Positions 25,640 to 60,782 are shown, counted from the first letter of the stretch. The stretch is DNA of 64,000 nucleotides from Cylicocyclus nassatus (GCA_958299035.1 CATQJL010000223.1:73983600-74047599), one strand, 5' to 3'. Program-made: numbers and translations. The notes: generated by a model from the sequence alone, not told the origin.

Positions 25640-25745
25640 GACTCGCACGGTCGCCAGCCGGTGCGATTTTTGGGCCGCTCGCCGGCCGATCTTTAGCCCC
25701 GCCCCTAAAGCTGGCGCGGCCGCCGGCCGGTGCAAGTGTCTGAGT
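25640..25745. repeat. GC-rich CCGGCCGG repeat, second site
   Basis: GCCGCCGGCCGGTGCAAGTGT at the right edge mirrors the left edge of 21785-22040. Either two solo MITEs or the ends of one larger element enclosing the two small genes. Confidence 0.5.
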
Positions 25746-26860
25746 TGATCAAATTAATGCACTAATTAATAGCAGAGGGGTGAAGCGAATGAACTGTTGA
25801 ACTGGGTAAGTACGCCTATCTGAGTTGTGGGACGGACATCGGACGTGCGCGGGGCAATGGCCGTTTGCACGCCCGATTCTCGCGATCATGCAGGCCCCTA
25901 TGCAATGTTTTTCCGCGCCATTGGGTTTTTTGGGCTTTTTGGGCGAAATAACGGGTCCCTTGGGGTTTCGTTTACGTAGTTATTTAGTAGTTTTTTTCCA
26001 AAGTGTGTCTTTGTTTGCTTGTGTCATAAGGATAAGCTTAATTTATTTTCTGTTTTTCACGCTCTAAGTCAAGGGTAGGCTAATTAGCGTTGTATTTAAT
26101 TAGCGGGCGAGCGCAGATCTCGGGTCCTAGGTGCTTAGGGCCCACCGTGCCTCCACAGGAATCAAGCTCAAATCACTTCTGTAGAAACTACGTGGTTCAA
26201 ACTACTGCATGAATATAAATGATAGCCATAACTTTCCGAGGATTTCGCGGGTGTGATACAAGTCACGAAAATGTTTGGACTTGTGCCACACCGTTAATTG
26301 AGAACGCTCAAACGTTGTTTTTAATATCAAGCGAATTTTGCATCTTCTCTGCGGTAAAAAATATCATCCAAAATTCTTTGCCCCAAAATAAGATAGTTTA
26401 TTTTTCTGCTTCATATTTTCCATTCCAAAATGAAGCCAAAGCATTGATTACGGTCAAAGAGAACATTTCGTGCATTTTTCAATGTCTACAGAGCGAGAAT
26501 CTCAAATCTCACATGTTAGCGCTGCTGATCCGCACGGATTTTCAACATGCAATAACATTAACTCTAAAACTAACAGCAGACGCATTATGTACTCAGGGGC
26601 GAGAGAGTTGTGGCTATGCGGCCGTCGTGTGACATCCCTTGATCGGTCGTGGCAGAAACACAGGTACGCAGTGCCTGCCAAGAATCATACTATCGAATGC
26701 ATGAGTAAACTGTCCCATCAAAAACCGTCTCAAGACTTAGGAAATCGCCCAGTGCGCTAATGAACCAAGAACTCGAAAGCGAATTCAGGATTAAACTAAT
26801 GTTTACCTAAACAGATGTCGACAAGTCGTGCAGACCACTAAACCAGTGAGTTCTAACTAT

Positions 26861-27062
26861 GGCCCCGGGCAGACTTCACGCGATTTGATCGTCGCGACTG
26901 AATCGCGAGGAGACAACTGTTACAACATCATTCCATGCCGATCAACTTGCATTCGGTTGTGATACTTTTCCAGCCCGAAATTTTGAATGTGAAATGAAAA
27001 TGAATGGAAATGTAGGCGATTGAGTCGCGACGATCAAATCGCGTGAAGTCTGTCCGGGGCCT
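26861..27062. mobile_element. Harbinger-like MITE copy 2
   Basis: Same ends and interior as 18195-18399 (shared ACAACTGTTACAACATCATT), flanked by TAT on each side. Confidence 0.75.
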
Positions 27063-27459
27063 ATCACTTCTAACTACCACAATCAATGGATGTTACAACA
27101 AGTTGTCTGAACTGAGATCTTGTTTTATTAGCCTTATATAGTTTTATATCCTTGCAATGACAGTGCAAATAGACGATGAAAGATGCTTCGAAGACGCGTT
27201 GCAGCAGAGGTCGCCTGAAACAAAAATAATCCCCTCTGTGTCATTGCCGTATATGCTCAATCCCAAACGCCACAGAAATTTACGTCCCAGAACCATGTAT
27301 AGTAATCCAGCAATCTTGGCAAGAGTTGGTGATGATTGTTGTCACATTAGTTCTTATAATGATTACTATTTATCATTGGTTCTTATTGCTATTTTTCGTC
27401 ATTTATTATTATTGTTACACATCATTATTATCGTCGATTCAGTGCGTGATGATTAGCAT

Positions 27460-28380
27460 GCAATAATTTGTAACAGCTGCTTGTAAGGAATTTTGCTGGC
27501 GAGGATACTACGTGAAATATTGCCCGGTGCTCTATGCTAACTCTATGCACCACTCACACGATGCTACAAACAAGACGTAATGTCACTCTCACTTTTTCAG
27601 ATCTCTTAAACTCGACATTTTACCGACAAGTGAAGTCAGGCAATCCAGATTCGCCTTTTTAGATGAGACACATATATTTGCAATTACATTCGAGCGCTGA
27701 TTCCAAATATGCTGTCCTTAGCTGCGGCGCATTATTCTAAAGCGAGTTATGAGCTTTTTCTGCAATAAATTTAACATAGGAAAGCTGCCTTTGATGAAGA
27801 TCTATCCTGAAACAGTGCTGGGATACTAAAATAATATCAGATAGAGTCTTTTGTCATTGAAGAAACTTAACGCAGTCAATCAGCACTTAGATGATGATAT
27901 TGTAATGCCAGTAGGTCAAGGATAGTGCATATTTTGCATAGAAAAAAAATCGATAATGCGCTTCAGAGCTCTAAAAATATGCAAATACAAAAAATATTGT
28001 GCTGTAGCTAGGAACAGCATATTTGGAATTAGCGTTCGAGATGATCCCAAAGATATATGTCGCTCTCAAAACGTGAATCTAAAATGACTGATCTCCTGTG
28101 AGTTGTCAATGAAGGACCACATATGTACTCCCATAAAGAATACCGAACACCTCATTGGAGTTTTGTATTTCCCACTTTATACTTGCAGGAATAGTGATGC
28201 AGAGTTTGGAGCTCACCATTCTAATACGCTTTGTTGCATTAGCTAACCTTTTGCAAATATGCAATATCAAATTTGTAGGGAATAGCAATAGCACCAGTTC
28301 TAAGAAACCATTTATAAGAAAAGCTCGAGTATTGTTACAACTTTTGAAAAGAACAATTCCTTCTTAAAAAACTTAAGACA
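27460..28380. other. Intergenic, downstream of gene A
   Basis: Nothing recognised beyond short chance frames. Confidence 0.4.
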
Positions 28381-28384
28381 GGTT

Positions 28385-31300
28385 TTATTCCCCTGTTGTA
28401 TAGCCTTTCCATCGCTGATATCGCTCCTTCAACCCAGAAGGTCGGTCGAACTGTGCGCAAGTCATGACCTGAAAGCGTGGAAAATGAGCTGTAGTCACAT
28501 TGAGAGTACATTTCTCACAATGTTCGGAGCAGAGAATGGAGCATATTTTCCGATGCATTTTTTAAACAATTTCTCAAACGCTTTCTTGACCTGAAAAAAT
28601 ATTTGAAAAAATATTATTTTTTCATTTTGTCGTTTTCTGGTTCTCCATTGCTGTGCCTGATAGGGAGTCTTTACATATTTAGGCTTACCAAATTGCTTGC
28701 TCTATCACATGACGACAAGGGAGCTTTACATAATTCTAAAACAAATATGGGCCAGTGTATCACCGCAACCATGAGGGCTTCCGTTATTTACGATTGAAAA
28801 AGTTCTTCTTAGATTGTTAGTAAGTTTCAGTAAGCATACGTTGTTATAATCCTCTGTTGACATGACATTGTCACCGGGAAAGGAAACAGATCCTAAGATT
28901 CACAACAGTCTTCTTTACATGGGACTTTAACTCTAAATGTCCAGGACGATTGTAATTTTTGTGGCATAGATAGTAAAAGGCGCAGCTGCCTATTGGAAAG
29001 AGCTTTTTTGGTGATGTGGAAAAGATTTGAGCCATTCGTAGTCCTTATCAAAGCGTTTCTTACGGTTACCATACTGACCGCTTAAAACATTATTTTGCCG
29101 GGTGCTTGAGCAAGTTTCAGCATCTTGAGACAATTTCCATTAACCGTGAGCTACTCTTCGCTTTTTTTCATATTTAGGCCTACAGCAGTCTGCCGCAAGC
29201 GGCTACATCCCCCCCCCCCCCAAAAAGAAACCCTGCGATGTTCTCTGTAGAACATGCCAGTGTTATAATAAACCAGCAAAAGCTTTTTTCACACCAAGTT
29301 GCTGGAAGAATTGCCTGTATAACCCCATAAACTTACCAATTTGGCTGCAGCAATATGGTCAGATTTCATTGTCATCACGTTCATTACCAATATTCCTAAA
29401 CCAAGATTTGTCCTTTTTACCGGTACAAGTTATACACCGCATACCTCTAGGGCCCAGCAATGCAGAAAAACTGCGCACAACATCTGGAGCCAAAAAGATA
29501 TTAATTGGGCAATTTACAGGTGCGCTTTCGTCCATGGTGCATGCATCAAGGTGTATGACATCGAACGTTTTACCTAATTTGGAAAAATTTGCTAAATTAG
29601 TATAAAGCTTCTTCACTTGAGGAACTCACCGGCCCCTGCAACTCTTTTTACATACTCGACGCCATCTGCTATTACAACCCGCTGTCTGTTGTCCAATTTC
29701 AATCCAAACCATTTTTTCGAGATATTCAACATAACCCCATCTATCTCAACCACCGTGATGTTCATCTCAAATATTATAAATTATTACGTCTTTCAGTTAA
29801 CTTCACCGAATGAAACTACATACTTTTCTATAATTTTTGTAGAGATATGAATTTATATAACCAGTTCCGAGTCCAATGGATAGCACTTTCGCTGCTGCAT
29901 TTCTGCTAATCTCAACTACGCCATACGTAAACATCTCTTCTGAAAAACACTTATAATGACTTTTTGAGCTGCAAAATTTTGTATCGCCTATTAACAATTC
30001 CAATCAGTGCTGTGTCATTCGAAACAACTTAGTTTGTAAACCAGGAAAACTCTTTTGCATCATCAGCCTTCTTTGTAGGTGTGATGGAATGGGCTTTCGA
30101 AAGTGCACCATCATTTCCTGTACATTTATTTTAAATCCCACGATTGCGCACTTTCGACTTCTTACTTCCTAGATTATCATTGATGTTCCCCTTTTCTGGT
30201 AAAGATCGACTTTTCACCAATACATTTATGTAGTTACCTCATTTTTTCAGCATTTTTGAAAGCTGTCAAAAGTGCAGGCACTTGTAGTGGGGCTAAGTTA
30301 TGTATGTAGCAGAACTGCAGATCCAAAAAAGTTGGCAAATGAAAGTTTGTGCTGTGCTGTCAAGACTTCCACTTATGTACTGTCGCTACATAGACGACTG
30401 CTGTATTGTGACATCCACTCAGTCCGAAATGCACGAGTGTTTCCGATTGCTCAATCAGCAGTCGCAGTACATAAAATTCACGCGCGAACAGCCGGTTGAT
30501 GGTTGGCTTCCGTACTTGAACGTTCAAATCAAACTGCCTGGCTGCAATACAAATGTTAAATGGTATCGTAAGAATAGCTCCAAAAACATCTTATTACATG
30601 CTCGTTCGGCACATCCATCAGCCGTCAAGAATGCCGTTATTTGAAATATGTTTAAAACAGCAACACAAGTGTGTACGGGAGAACAAGAGCAGAAAGAGTC
30701 GCGAAATGTTGCACTGAGCATCGCGAGGAACAATGGCTATCTGATGCACCATGCTCGTGGTAGACCATATTCCTCACATAATACCGCTCAATATAACAAC
30801 AAAATAGCACTCTGTCTTCCTTTTGTCTCGGATGAAATCTGTGTTGCAATACGGCAGAGTATTAAACGAGCGCAGCTAAGCGACGATATCATTTTAGTAA
30901 ATGTTCCGAGCGATAATTTAAAGAAACGGCTTGTACGAAACAGGCTCTATGACAAATATTGTATCTCGAAAGAGTGCGTTGTTTGTCCATATAGCAGCAT
31001 TGGTGACTGCGCGAAGACGGGAGTAATATATCAGATAGAATGTTTAGTTTGTGGAGCTAGCTATATAGGAGAAACCGGAAGAGCACTTGGCGTGAGAGTT
31101 AGAGAACATCTCGCCAATAAACGAAAAGGTAATCTAGTCTCGCCTCTCGGGAAACATAGACATGAGTACCATTGCGGCGAAGACTACGAAATCAAGTGTA
31201 CAATATTGGCTTATGAAGAAGATACCTCTGCTCGGAAAGCTCTCGAAGCATTTTGGATCACGCGCAGAAAACCGCTTATGAATAACAGAAACGAGTGCTT

Positions 31301-34300
31301 AGCCGTTACGAATGATCTCATGCCGTTTTTGTCACTCTGTGAGCTATGATAGGGTAGTGCGATGATTACATCTATAATGAGCTGCTCAATGTGGCTTATT
31401 GGCACTACTGTCACCAAGGAAGCGGTCGCACATACCATCAAGTGCACCGGCGGTGGAGCAATGGTGCGTTCGTCATTTCCATCTTGCGAATTTTGCTTGT
31501 AAAACTCGAGGGGGGATCGAGAAACTATCCAAGCAAGGGTCGATGAAGCACTTGGTGGGGCAGACATAATATCGCTAATCCCGCACCGCTTTAGGCCTCT
31601 GAAGTGGCCTTCGACGAGTAGTCGAAACGTTAGGCCACTGATATAATAAAGAGCTTCACCAAAATCTCGAGTTGGCAAAACAATACTGACAACACAATCT
31701 CAAATGAAAGTTTTTTGACCAACAGGGCTCATCAAGGCACGGCTGAGAGTGGCATGGAAAGCGGGAGTAGCTTTTAAGGCAAGCAAATGACAAGCAGATA
31801 TACTTTCACATGTATTACGTGATCTCGCACATTTTAGCTACATGACAAGCATTTTACGCAACTAAATGCTCACGCAAAAAACGCACATAAGCCAGTTCCC
31901 AAATTCAAGTTTAATAAAAGACGGAAGTTTCCGAAATTTTTCTTTTCTTTCTGAAAGAGACCGAAAGCATCAAATTTGAGGTTCTGAGAAAGCGTGCTTT
32001 GACTGAACGATATAGGGTGTTCAAAAAGAGATTAAGGATTTCCGGTGACCGGGCTAAGTATTAGGTTGTCCCGAAAGTTTTGTCCGTTTCTTTCATCACT
32101 CACTAAAACTCACACAACAACATTCCATAAACGACTTAGGTACCATTTGACTCAGATTTTTAACCTCTTTCTTATGGTTATGTTTGCTCTCTGATCTACC
32201 CTGTCTTTGCGATGTTGTCGCCATGGCGTTTTGAGCATTCCATCAGGAACGCCAAATCTTTCCTGAATTTTAAAATTTTTTATCCTGATGTTTCCAAAGA
32301 GCACTGATAACCATTATGTAGAGCAAACCTTTGGCACATTGTATCCATTTTAGATTACATAGGCCACGTTTACTAAGTCCGTTATAATTATTTATTTGAT
32401 AAAAACCGCGGCTTTTTGATTACGTCTACTACGCAGAAGTACCGAAAATTCCAAAAAGCAGATTTTTGAAGCAAATCAAGCCTGGTTATGTTGCATAAAT
32501 AGTGTATAATAACAAACAAGTGTTAATTCGCGAAAAATTTGAAAGCCTTCATGTTTTTGCTGCAGTTGCGCGTTTCATGACTTTGCCAAAAATTGAGACT
32601 TTCGAAGAAATAATTTTTTAGAGCTAAAAACAGCAGATTAGGAGAACCTAAGAATACTGCCATATAGTCCGAGAATTGCTCTATTTAAAGCATACTCAAA
32701 CTTCTCCGGAACCCTGAAACGAAATTGTAAAAAATTAGCCGAACTTTGAGCAGATAAAAGTGACGAGTGAAGAATTTTAGCAATTATCAGAAAAAGCATA
32801 AAGGATTTTGGTACGAAAATGAGCCCACAAGAAAGAGAAGAAAAAGCTGCATCGAATGCATGTTAAAGCTCATTCAGGTCCCTTCATTGTGCGTGGTTTT
32901 ATAGTGGTTTGAAAAAACCGACAAAACTTTCGGGACAACCTAGTATAAGAGAGCGAGCTCTGGTCCTCTAATGATTTAGGAATGATAAGAGCAGAGCGAT
33001 GTGTTTTGACATAAGAACTTTGAGTCAGGCAAATCCTCAAATCTGTGAACATCGGCACTCCCTCTGATTTTGAGGACATATAAAGGTGTATAGGGACGGG
33101 TTTGAAGATGACATGTGTCTAGACTTACGCTAACTTAGTGCAAAGATCTGGATTGATGCTATATAGAGTGCTCGGATTTCCAATTTGGAACAGCAACTCA
33201 GAATAAGCTTCAGACTTTTCTACATTTAGGAAGTAATCTATATATCATAACTTACAATAACGGGCTAAGGGAGTTTACGTGACTTTTTGTGTGTGTGTGT
33301 CCGTCTGTCTGTAACGAAATTCATAGAGCGAGTTCCAGCCAATGTCCTGAGCCCAAATTTCGCACAGTGCATGCTACCAGCGTAGAACTTTACCATACAA
33401 AATCACGAGCGGATTCGTTGGATGGATCCATCAGAATTTGCGAGTCAGACGGATCCACTTGGCTTCTGGCCCGCAAAATTGAGTCTCTGTCAACGCTTTT
33501 TGCAAAGTCGTGGATGTGTTTGGCATGTTGATGTGCAAGACATAGACTTTAGGCGAAAAAGTGACCAAAGGTCTACTACTTTACCAGAACGAACCCAGAA
33601 AGAAATTTTTGCGCAAATGGTCAATCTGCCGTGGTTTTGCCTAACCATTTGAGAGAATTTTTGCATAGAGATGTAGCTCACGGTAATTGTTGTCCTTATA
33701 GCGACTACCAAGCCAAAAGAAGTTTAAAAACCTAATCGAATTTGCATTTGTTCTTCTGCGAAAAGTTCCATCCACGCGAAATTACCGATCTTACATGAAA
33801 AAGCCTTTGAAATGAGTAGTTGTTTACATTTCATTCGTGGTAGTCGTCATTGCACGGTGAGTTTCAAAGACATCCTTAGGCGAGAACAAGTAAAGCATAT
33901 AAAGTAAGACCAGTGCGAGCCTCTGCGAAGCAGGGGTGACGCACTGGTATATATATAAAACTCAAAATTGTGAGTTTGGAGGCTATGTGCGCTATAGAAA
34001 CGCGCGCCGCTCACCCGATTGGGCTGAAAGTTTGTACACAGATGTTTTCGACCCCTGCGCAGATGATAGGCTACTTTTTGCGTCGATTCGTTGGGTCCTT
34101 CTATCGATTTATTGATTTCTAGCACTTAACAGTGAAAATGATTCTTATCCTCTGCTATCAAAGCAGAGGCATGTAAACAAGGCCGGCATGTTTCATTGTA
34201 GACTTCTGTTGGCGAAGTGCAGTAAAAAGTGCTCTTGATGTGAGTTTCAATGGTTCAACCAAGTGAATACACTCTATATCTTATGCTGCGGTCTACCTTA

Positions 34301-35697
34301 GGGTGCAAGTGACCAAGAGTGCTTTGTAGTGAGTGTGCTATACAAAGGCGTGTTCAAGATTGTACTCAACGCTTTCTTCGTCATTTATGCTGCGATCGAC
34401 CTTAAGGTGCAAGTGACTAAGAGTGCTTTGTAGCGTGTGTGCTGTACGAAGGCGTGCTCAAGGTTATACTCAATGCTTTCTACGTCACATTTCATTGAAC
34501 AATGAAACGGTTAAGAGTTTTCACAAGATTGCGCTTAAATTATTTGGCATATCAAAAATTTTCGAAAAGAACTTGAATGCCTGTTCACATAATGTAAAAT
34601 ACTGCTTACTTGGTCATAGTCAAGCTTGCCAGAAAGATGTTAAACATCGGAAAACAGCTTCAAATAGTGAGTTGAGCAAAGCGAGTGACCGATCTGCAGC
34701 AAAGCAACAAAATGCTCATCATTGTAAAAGTCATGCTACTCATCTCTCCTTTGCATGTAAAACCGCAATGCTTAATCTGTAGAGTCCCTGGAGTTGTTTT
34801 TTCCGGTTTCGAAGCGGATGTCCCAGTGTAAGTAATCCATGACATATAAGTGGAGGAAGGGCTCGCAGTGCAGGTGAACATTGGCCCGGGCTGGACCGGC
34901 AAAGCCCGACTAGTCATAATGAAAATCAGAACCAATGTGCATACTGGTTTTCGCCAACTATTCTACACTAGTTTTTATCTCTGCGACTTTCTTAGAGGTT
35001 ACTGATTGAGTCATGTAATACCTATCATTGTAGTTGTGTAGCTTGTGAAATCAAGAGAATCATGATCGGGATCCCATTCCCTTGAATCGAGTTGGGAGGC
35101 TTCAAGACCTGAATCGCGTAATTCATAAAGCAACATATTTTGTTTTTAGGTTATAGCTTACGCGTAGGGGCCTTTAAATTCATGCTAGTTATCACAATAT
35201 CGTTTGTGAACAAATATCGTATGAAGTATGTCCTACAAGACAAGAGACCTCGATTTTGTCATTCATGTTTACTGTCCCAAAATATACCCTTTCTCATCAT
35301 ATACAGGGCTATCAGCAACTTTGACTCTAGTACCATCCATCAAGCGGATCGGTCCATCACTAAACGACTTTTGCCACTAAAACCGGTTGCAGAAGTGAAA
35401 GAAACGTACATAACTCTTTGCCTTCCATAAGTTCTCTCATATAACTTGGCGAATTTCGTCAACGGAGAAGGAGGCGTTGTTTTACGTTTAGTTGTACAAG
35501 GCTGTCTAGTGCCTCCAGCTACGTAACTTGGTCCACATTCCCTAGTCGGACTACAGGGAGGACTTTTTCTAAGACCTGAGACCTGAATAAAGAACCACAT
35601 AAACGATGGCTTTCTCAATGTGCTCAGCACAAACGTGAACGCTTACCGCAGCAATAGCAAGCACACATAGCACCGACCGCAAATGACACCACAGCAT
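28385..35697 (-). CDS. Secreted-type SAM-dependent methyltransferase / spermidine-synthase-like protein, gene A (11 exons, 349 aa)
   Basis: Assembled from 11 exons in consistent phase: 35697-35647, 35582-35410, 35359-35288, 35232-35162, 35108-35022, 29939-29824, 29765-29630, 29573-29445, 29395-29337, 28590-28519, 28468-28385. All introns are GT-AG; eight are 49-65 nt, intron 5 is 5082 nt and intron 9 is 746 nt. Exon 1 encodes a hydrophobic leader (MLWCHLRSVLCVLAIAA), so entry to the secretory route is likely. Exon 2 is Pro/Cys-rich. The Rossmann core shows SAM motif I GLGTG (residues 174-178), VVEID with the ribose-binding acidic residue E197, D224 in ADGV, and FDVIHLD ending at D245, in the place of the catalytic Asp of aminopropyltransferases. 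I know the family only as nematode methyltransferase/spermidine-synthase-like proteins; the substrate is unknown and polyamine synthesis is not shown. The stop codon overlaps an AATAAA hexamer. It is the downstream tandem paralogue of gene B. The acceptor of exon 7 (TTTGAG) is weak. Confidence 0.85.
30275..31690 (+). mobile_element. Penelope-like element fragment D, 5'-truncated and mutated
   Basis: Reads from near RT motif C (MYCRYIDDCC at about 30378) through the linker and GIY-YIG domain to a stop at 31349. An in-frame TGA at 30642 replaces a His codon, so it is a pseudogene. Protein identity to unit A is moderate, so it is an older family member. The 3' region carries a hairpin at 31605-31637. 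It lies in intron 5 of gene A, on the opposite strand. Confidence 0.88.
31605..31637 (+). other. Conserved hairpin in Penelope 3' region (copy D)
   Basis: TGGCCT pairs with AGGCCA around TCGACGAGTAGTCGA and AACGT. Equivalent to 38104-38141 in unit A, where the outer pair is GACCT/AGGTC. Confidence 0.5.
32061..32943. mobile_element. Mariner-type non-autonomous element, second family (883 bp)
   Basis: Ends TTAGGTTGTCCCGAAAGTTT and complement, flanked by TA. No coding frame. Lies in intron 5 of gene A. Confidence 0.85.
33238..33948 (+). mobile_element. Helitron-like repeat copy 1
   Basis: Starts near ATAACGGGCTAAGGG, then a GT/CTGT tract and TAACGAAATTCATAGAGCGAG. It ends in a 40-nt hairpin at 33909-33948 (ACCAGTGCG and complement enclosing CCTCTGC/GCAGGGG). 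Same family as 44920-45757 and 45903-46603. The Helitron assignment rests on the 3' hairpin and the lack of terminal inverted repeats; no Rep/helicase is present. In gene A intron 5. Confidence 0.55.
33949..34125 (+). repeat. Helitron-like 5' fragment
   Basis: ATATATATAAAACTC followed by CACCCGATTGGGCTGAAAGT, ACACAGATG and GATGATAGGCTACTTTTTGC. The intact form of the sequence that the 44634-47266 element interrupts elsewhere. Confidence 0.5.
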
Positions 35698-36267
35698 AAC
35701 TTATTGAACTCCAAGGATGAAGATAGTAGAATTTGTGATAGGAGCACGATCAACGCTATCATTATGAAAATGGTGATGGTTTATTGCTATGAAGCAAGTA
35801 AGATCGATCTAGTCTGTGTGAATGTAGAGAATAGCAATTTATATGCTAGACACTTTCCAGAGCGAAAGATTCCGAAGGGTGATGTTTTGACGCATAGATT
35901 CTATAGATTTATTAGCATTACAATAGTCTGCAATGCTTCGCAGCGCCGCAATATGGGAGTCAATAATTATGGGATCTCTCTTTCATTAATACCGTTATTC
36001 TGGATCTGGTTTTAGATAAATGTGTTCTCTACTCTGTTATTTTTATCAAGCATTTTGTGAATCTGAGTTTTTGCTTAGGCTTCCTGGTATGAACAAGATA
36101 AAATTGTAAATCAACCTGGAGCATCTTCTACTTCTCGCATAATGCATATACAAATCAGTAACCTTAAACAGCCCCAAATTATAATGTAGGTGTTCAATCC
36201 TTTGTTTATGTCTTTGCTTGCAAAGAGAGACTAAAATCGATTTAATAAGAAACTTACACTTTTTCAG

Positions 36268-36455
36268 AGTTTCTTGGGCTATATGGTTATAAGCTAAAAC
36301 TAATTCTTCATGAGTCCAACATGATGATCATATATCCCTTTAGCATCTATTGCACCACTTTTCCAAAGGGCTCATGTGCGTGCTTGTACAGTGTGGCCGC
36401 CGATGCAAATTGCTATCATACAATCTCAGCTGACCGCCTCCGTTTCGTGTTCTTG
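36268..36455 (+). CDS. Probable internal exon of an unrecognised plus-strand gene
   Basis: Open from a TTTTTCAG acceptor to a TTCTTG|GTAACT donor, 188 nt, phase 1 at the start and 0 at the end. The translation begins FLGLYGYKLKLILHESN and continues Cys-rich (YCTTFPKGSCACLYS) to RLRFVFL. The last 50 nt and the donor are duplicated at 36697-36757. No homologue recognised; upstream exons were not found. Confidence 0.35.
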
Positions 36456-36775
36456 GTAACTTTACCTTTTTATACCCTTGAAAAAATTGTATTTTACCTC
36501 ACCATACAGATTACATACTTGTTGCAAGCAGCAATCAAATGGTGACACACATAACTGTTTTCGCGCGTTAAGAAAGTATGATTTGTCTTATAAGATGTAC
36601 GAGCCACATAATTTATGCATGAAATTTCAAGACAAACCCTACCCAACTCGGTTTTCTTTGCTCAACCTCTTGCCTCACTATTCTAAGTTCTGTAGGTCTT
36701 CGCAAATTGCTATCATACATTCTCTGCTGACCGCATCCGTTTCGTGTTCTTGGTAACTTTACTTTTTTATACTCT
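36405..36775 (+). repeat. Local duplication of about 75 bp
   Basis: GCAAATTGCTATCATACA to GGTAACTTTAC, at 36408-36470 and again at 36701-36763, including the splice donor of the 36268-36455 exon. Confidence 0.8.
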
Positions 36776-37226
36776 GAAGTTGTCATTTCGTTATGTGCGC
36801 GCTGCAAAAAAGACAGTTAATTACTACTCGATGGAGGGAAAATTTGGTTTTGGGAAGGTGATGCGCGAGGGAAGGTGACGGGAGCAATTGGGAACGTGAC
36901 GCGCGAGCAAGACCAAGTTTTTGCATGTAATTAGAGTAGCAAGTCGAGAGATTATATGCCCTGTAAGCGTATATCATAATCACGATAGCACTTTGCCTCT
37001 TTCCCTATAACAATTTTCAGCCTGACATTTGTCACCTTCGTGCAGGGCGCTGCGTTAAATTTTGTATAGGAACTATTACCAGTAAAAGAAGAAATATCCA
37101 TGATTATACCTCCAAAGCTTCATATTATAGAATTATCAACGTGGGAATAGCCCATTGCAGCGTTTCAAAAACATGAAAGGGTTTCTGAACGAACGTACTA
37201 CTTTTTCTTAACTTTTGGGCATTCAG

Positions 37227-37415
37227 CTCATCTTCAATTTCGTTCTTCGAACTTTACATGGAGCAAACATTGAACAAATGTTTGTGAACTATCTTGTAGA
37301 GCTTGCTTTGCTCTGCCAAATCTTGGGGCGAAACCTGTTTGAGAACAGGGAAGAATATGAATCATTGCGGGAGAAGCTAAAACCGTACGAAATTATGAGA
37401 TATTTCAATAATTGA
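37227..37415 (+). CDS. Probable terminal exon of an unrecognised plus-strand gene
   Basis: A GGCATTCAG acceptor is followed by 62 codons and a TGA. The translation looks like a real amphipathic helical C-terminus (for example NREEYESLREKLKPYEIMRY). It ends 153 nt from the stop codon of gene B, so the two genes converge. It may belong with the exon at 36268-36455, and possibly with an open segment after the TTTTCAG at 37016, but I could not prove the joints. Not recognised. Confidence 0.4.
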   Translation, partial: LIFNFVLRTLHGANIEQMFVNYLVELALLCQILGRNLFENREEYESLREKLKPYEIMRYFNN

Positions 37416-37567
37416 TGCAGGAAAGATTCGAAAAACATCGAGTTTCGTTACAGTTTAGAGTAAATTTCCTTTCTTGTAACTTCATACAGAAAACATTTAT
37501 TAAAAAAGTTCGAGAATTGCTACGTCTTTCAAAAGAAAGATTCTTGACTATGTAACTTCAAAAATGC

Positions 37568-59590
<22,023 letters not shown>

Positions 59591-59596
59591 GTTCAA

Positions 59597-59599
59597 CTG
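59597..59599 (-). promoter_or_regulatory. Putative spliced-leader trans-splice acceptor of gene B
   Basis: GAAGTTCAG ends 6 nt before the gene B ATG. Confidence 0.35.
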
Positions 59600-60782
59600 A
59601 ACTTCATAGAATGTAAAGGGAATTATCCATTTTAGTGATAAGCGTGCATTGGTCACGCGTAGATCGCCGTTGCTACACCACGAAGAAATGACTGTTCGAA
59701 AAGTGCGCTAGTTTTAGAATCCGAGATGATGCATTATATGCACTATACGTAGGCAAGACTCCACATGGAAACACGTATAACAATCTCCAACTTTTTAGTA
59801 GATCAACTGTCGCCTAACTTGAGCTGCGACCTCTAAAATGAGGACTGCTCTACATTCAAAGCCAAGACCTCAAAAACTGCAGATACTTTTTTGCGGAAGT
59901 GCTTTCCTTTAAAGAAGAATAGTAAGAGCATTGATATTGAGCCAAGGTTTAGTATGGAGGTGTACAATCGTTATGGTTCTTTCGGACCGAAAACATATCC
60001 GCTTTCCAAACTTGCGGAACGGTTCTGGACGGAAATCACGGATTTCTGATCCTACGGATTCTGCCCGGTATATAGATGAATACGAGTGAATATGCATCAT
60101 TACCAGAAATGTGTTTCGAAACGCAGTTATAATAAAAAAAAAACTACTGATATCCGCTATTTGAGATGATTTATAAAAAAGAAAACTCGCCAGCACTATA
60201 TGGTTGAGAATAAACTCTCTTGCAACCATTCTATCAGCGTTTCAACCACTCCTCTTTTTGGACTATAGACAGTACAAATCCTGTAGATTCAGAGGCCCAC
60301 AAATTCTACCACAGAACCGTTTCGCGATTTGGGGTAAATATATCATCAGTGATCTGAAAGCGCTCAATGCTGTACCTTTCCTAGCTGAAAGCCGGTGCGA
60401 CCCAGTATTCTTCCCTTATCAGCAGGAGGCATTACTTGAGTATAGCCAAAGGCTCGACTTGGCGGACTACACTGAATAATACAATTGTGTGTCGTCCTCT
60501 TGATTCACATTTTCGCTTGCCAAAAGAATGATACGTTAATTATCTTGGCGCATAAATCGCAATTATTCCCCGCCAATGCTAGTCTTTTGGGTTTGTGCTG
60601 AAGCTTGAAAATGACTCGCAAAGAAGGGTACCTTACATGAATTGGCTGCCTTACGTTTCAGCTATACTGACTCTCAAAGAAGTAATACATAGCCTTGGCA
60701 TATGCGTCCAGTCACTTCCCTCGTTCTGGCACAAGCCGTGATAATCGTAAAAGCGACTAGCATAAATGCACTGATGCCTTAG

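Noticed and set aside
30648..31349. Stand-alone GIY-YIG homing endonuclease
   Set aside because: The sequence before it is the RT motif C region in the same frame, broken only by one TGA; it is a Penelope fragment.
37227..37415. Methyltransferase exon, because it contains IEQMFV like gene B exon 6
   Set aside because: Opposite strand, and nothing after the first residues resembles the SAM-binding exon.
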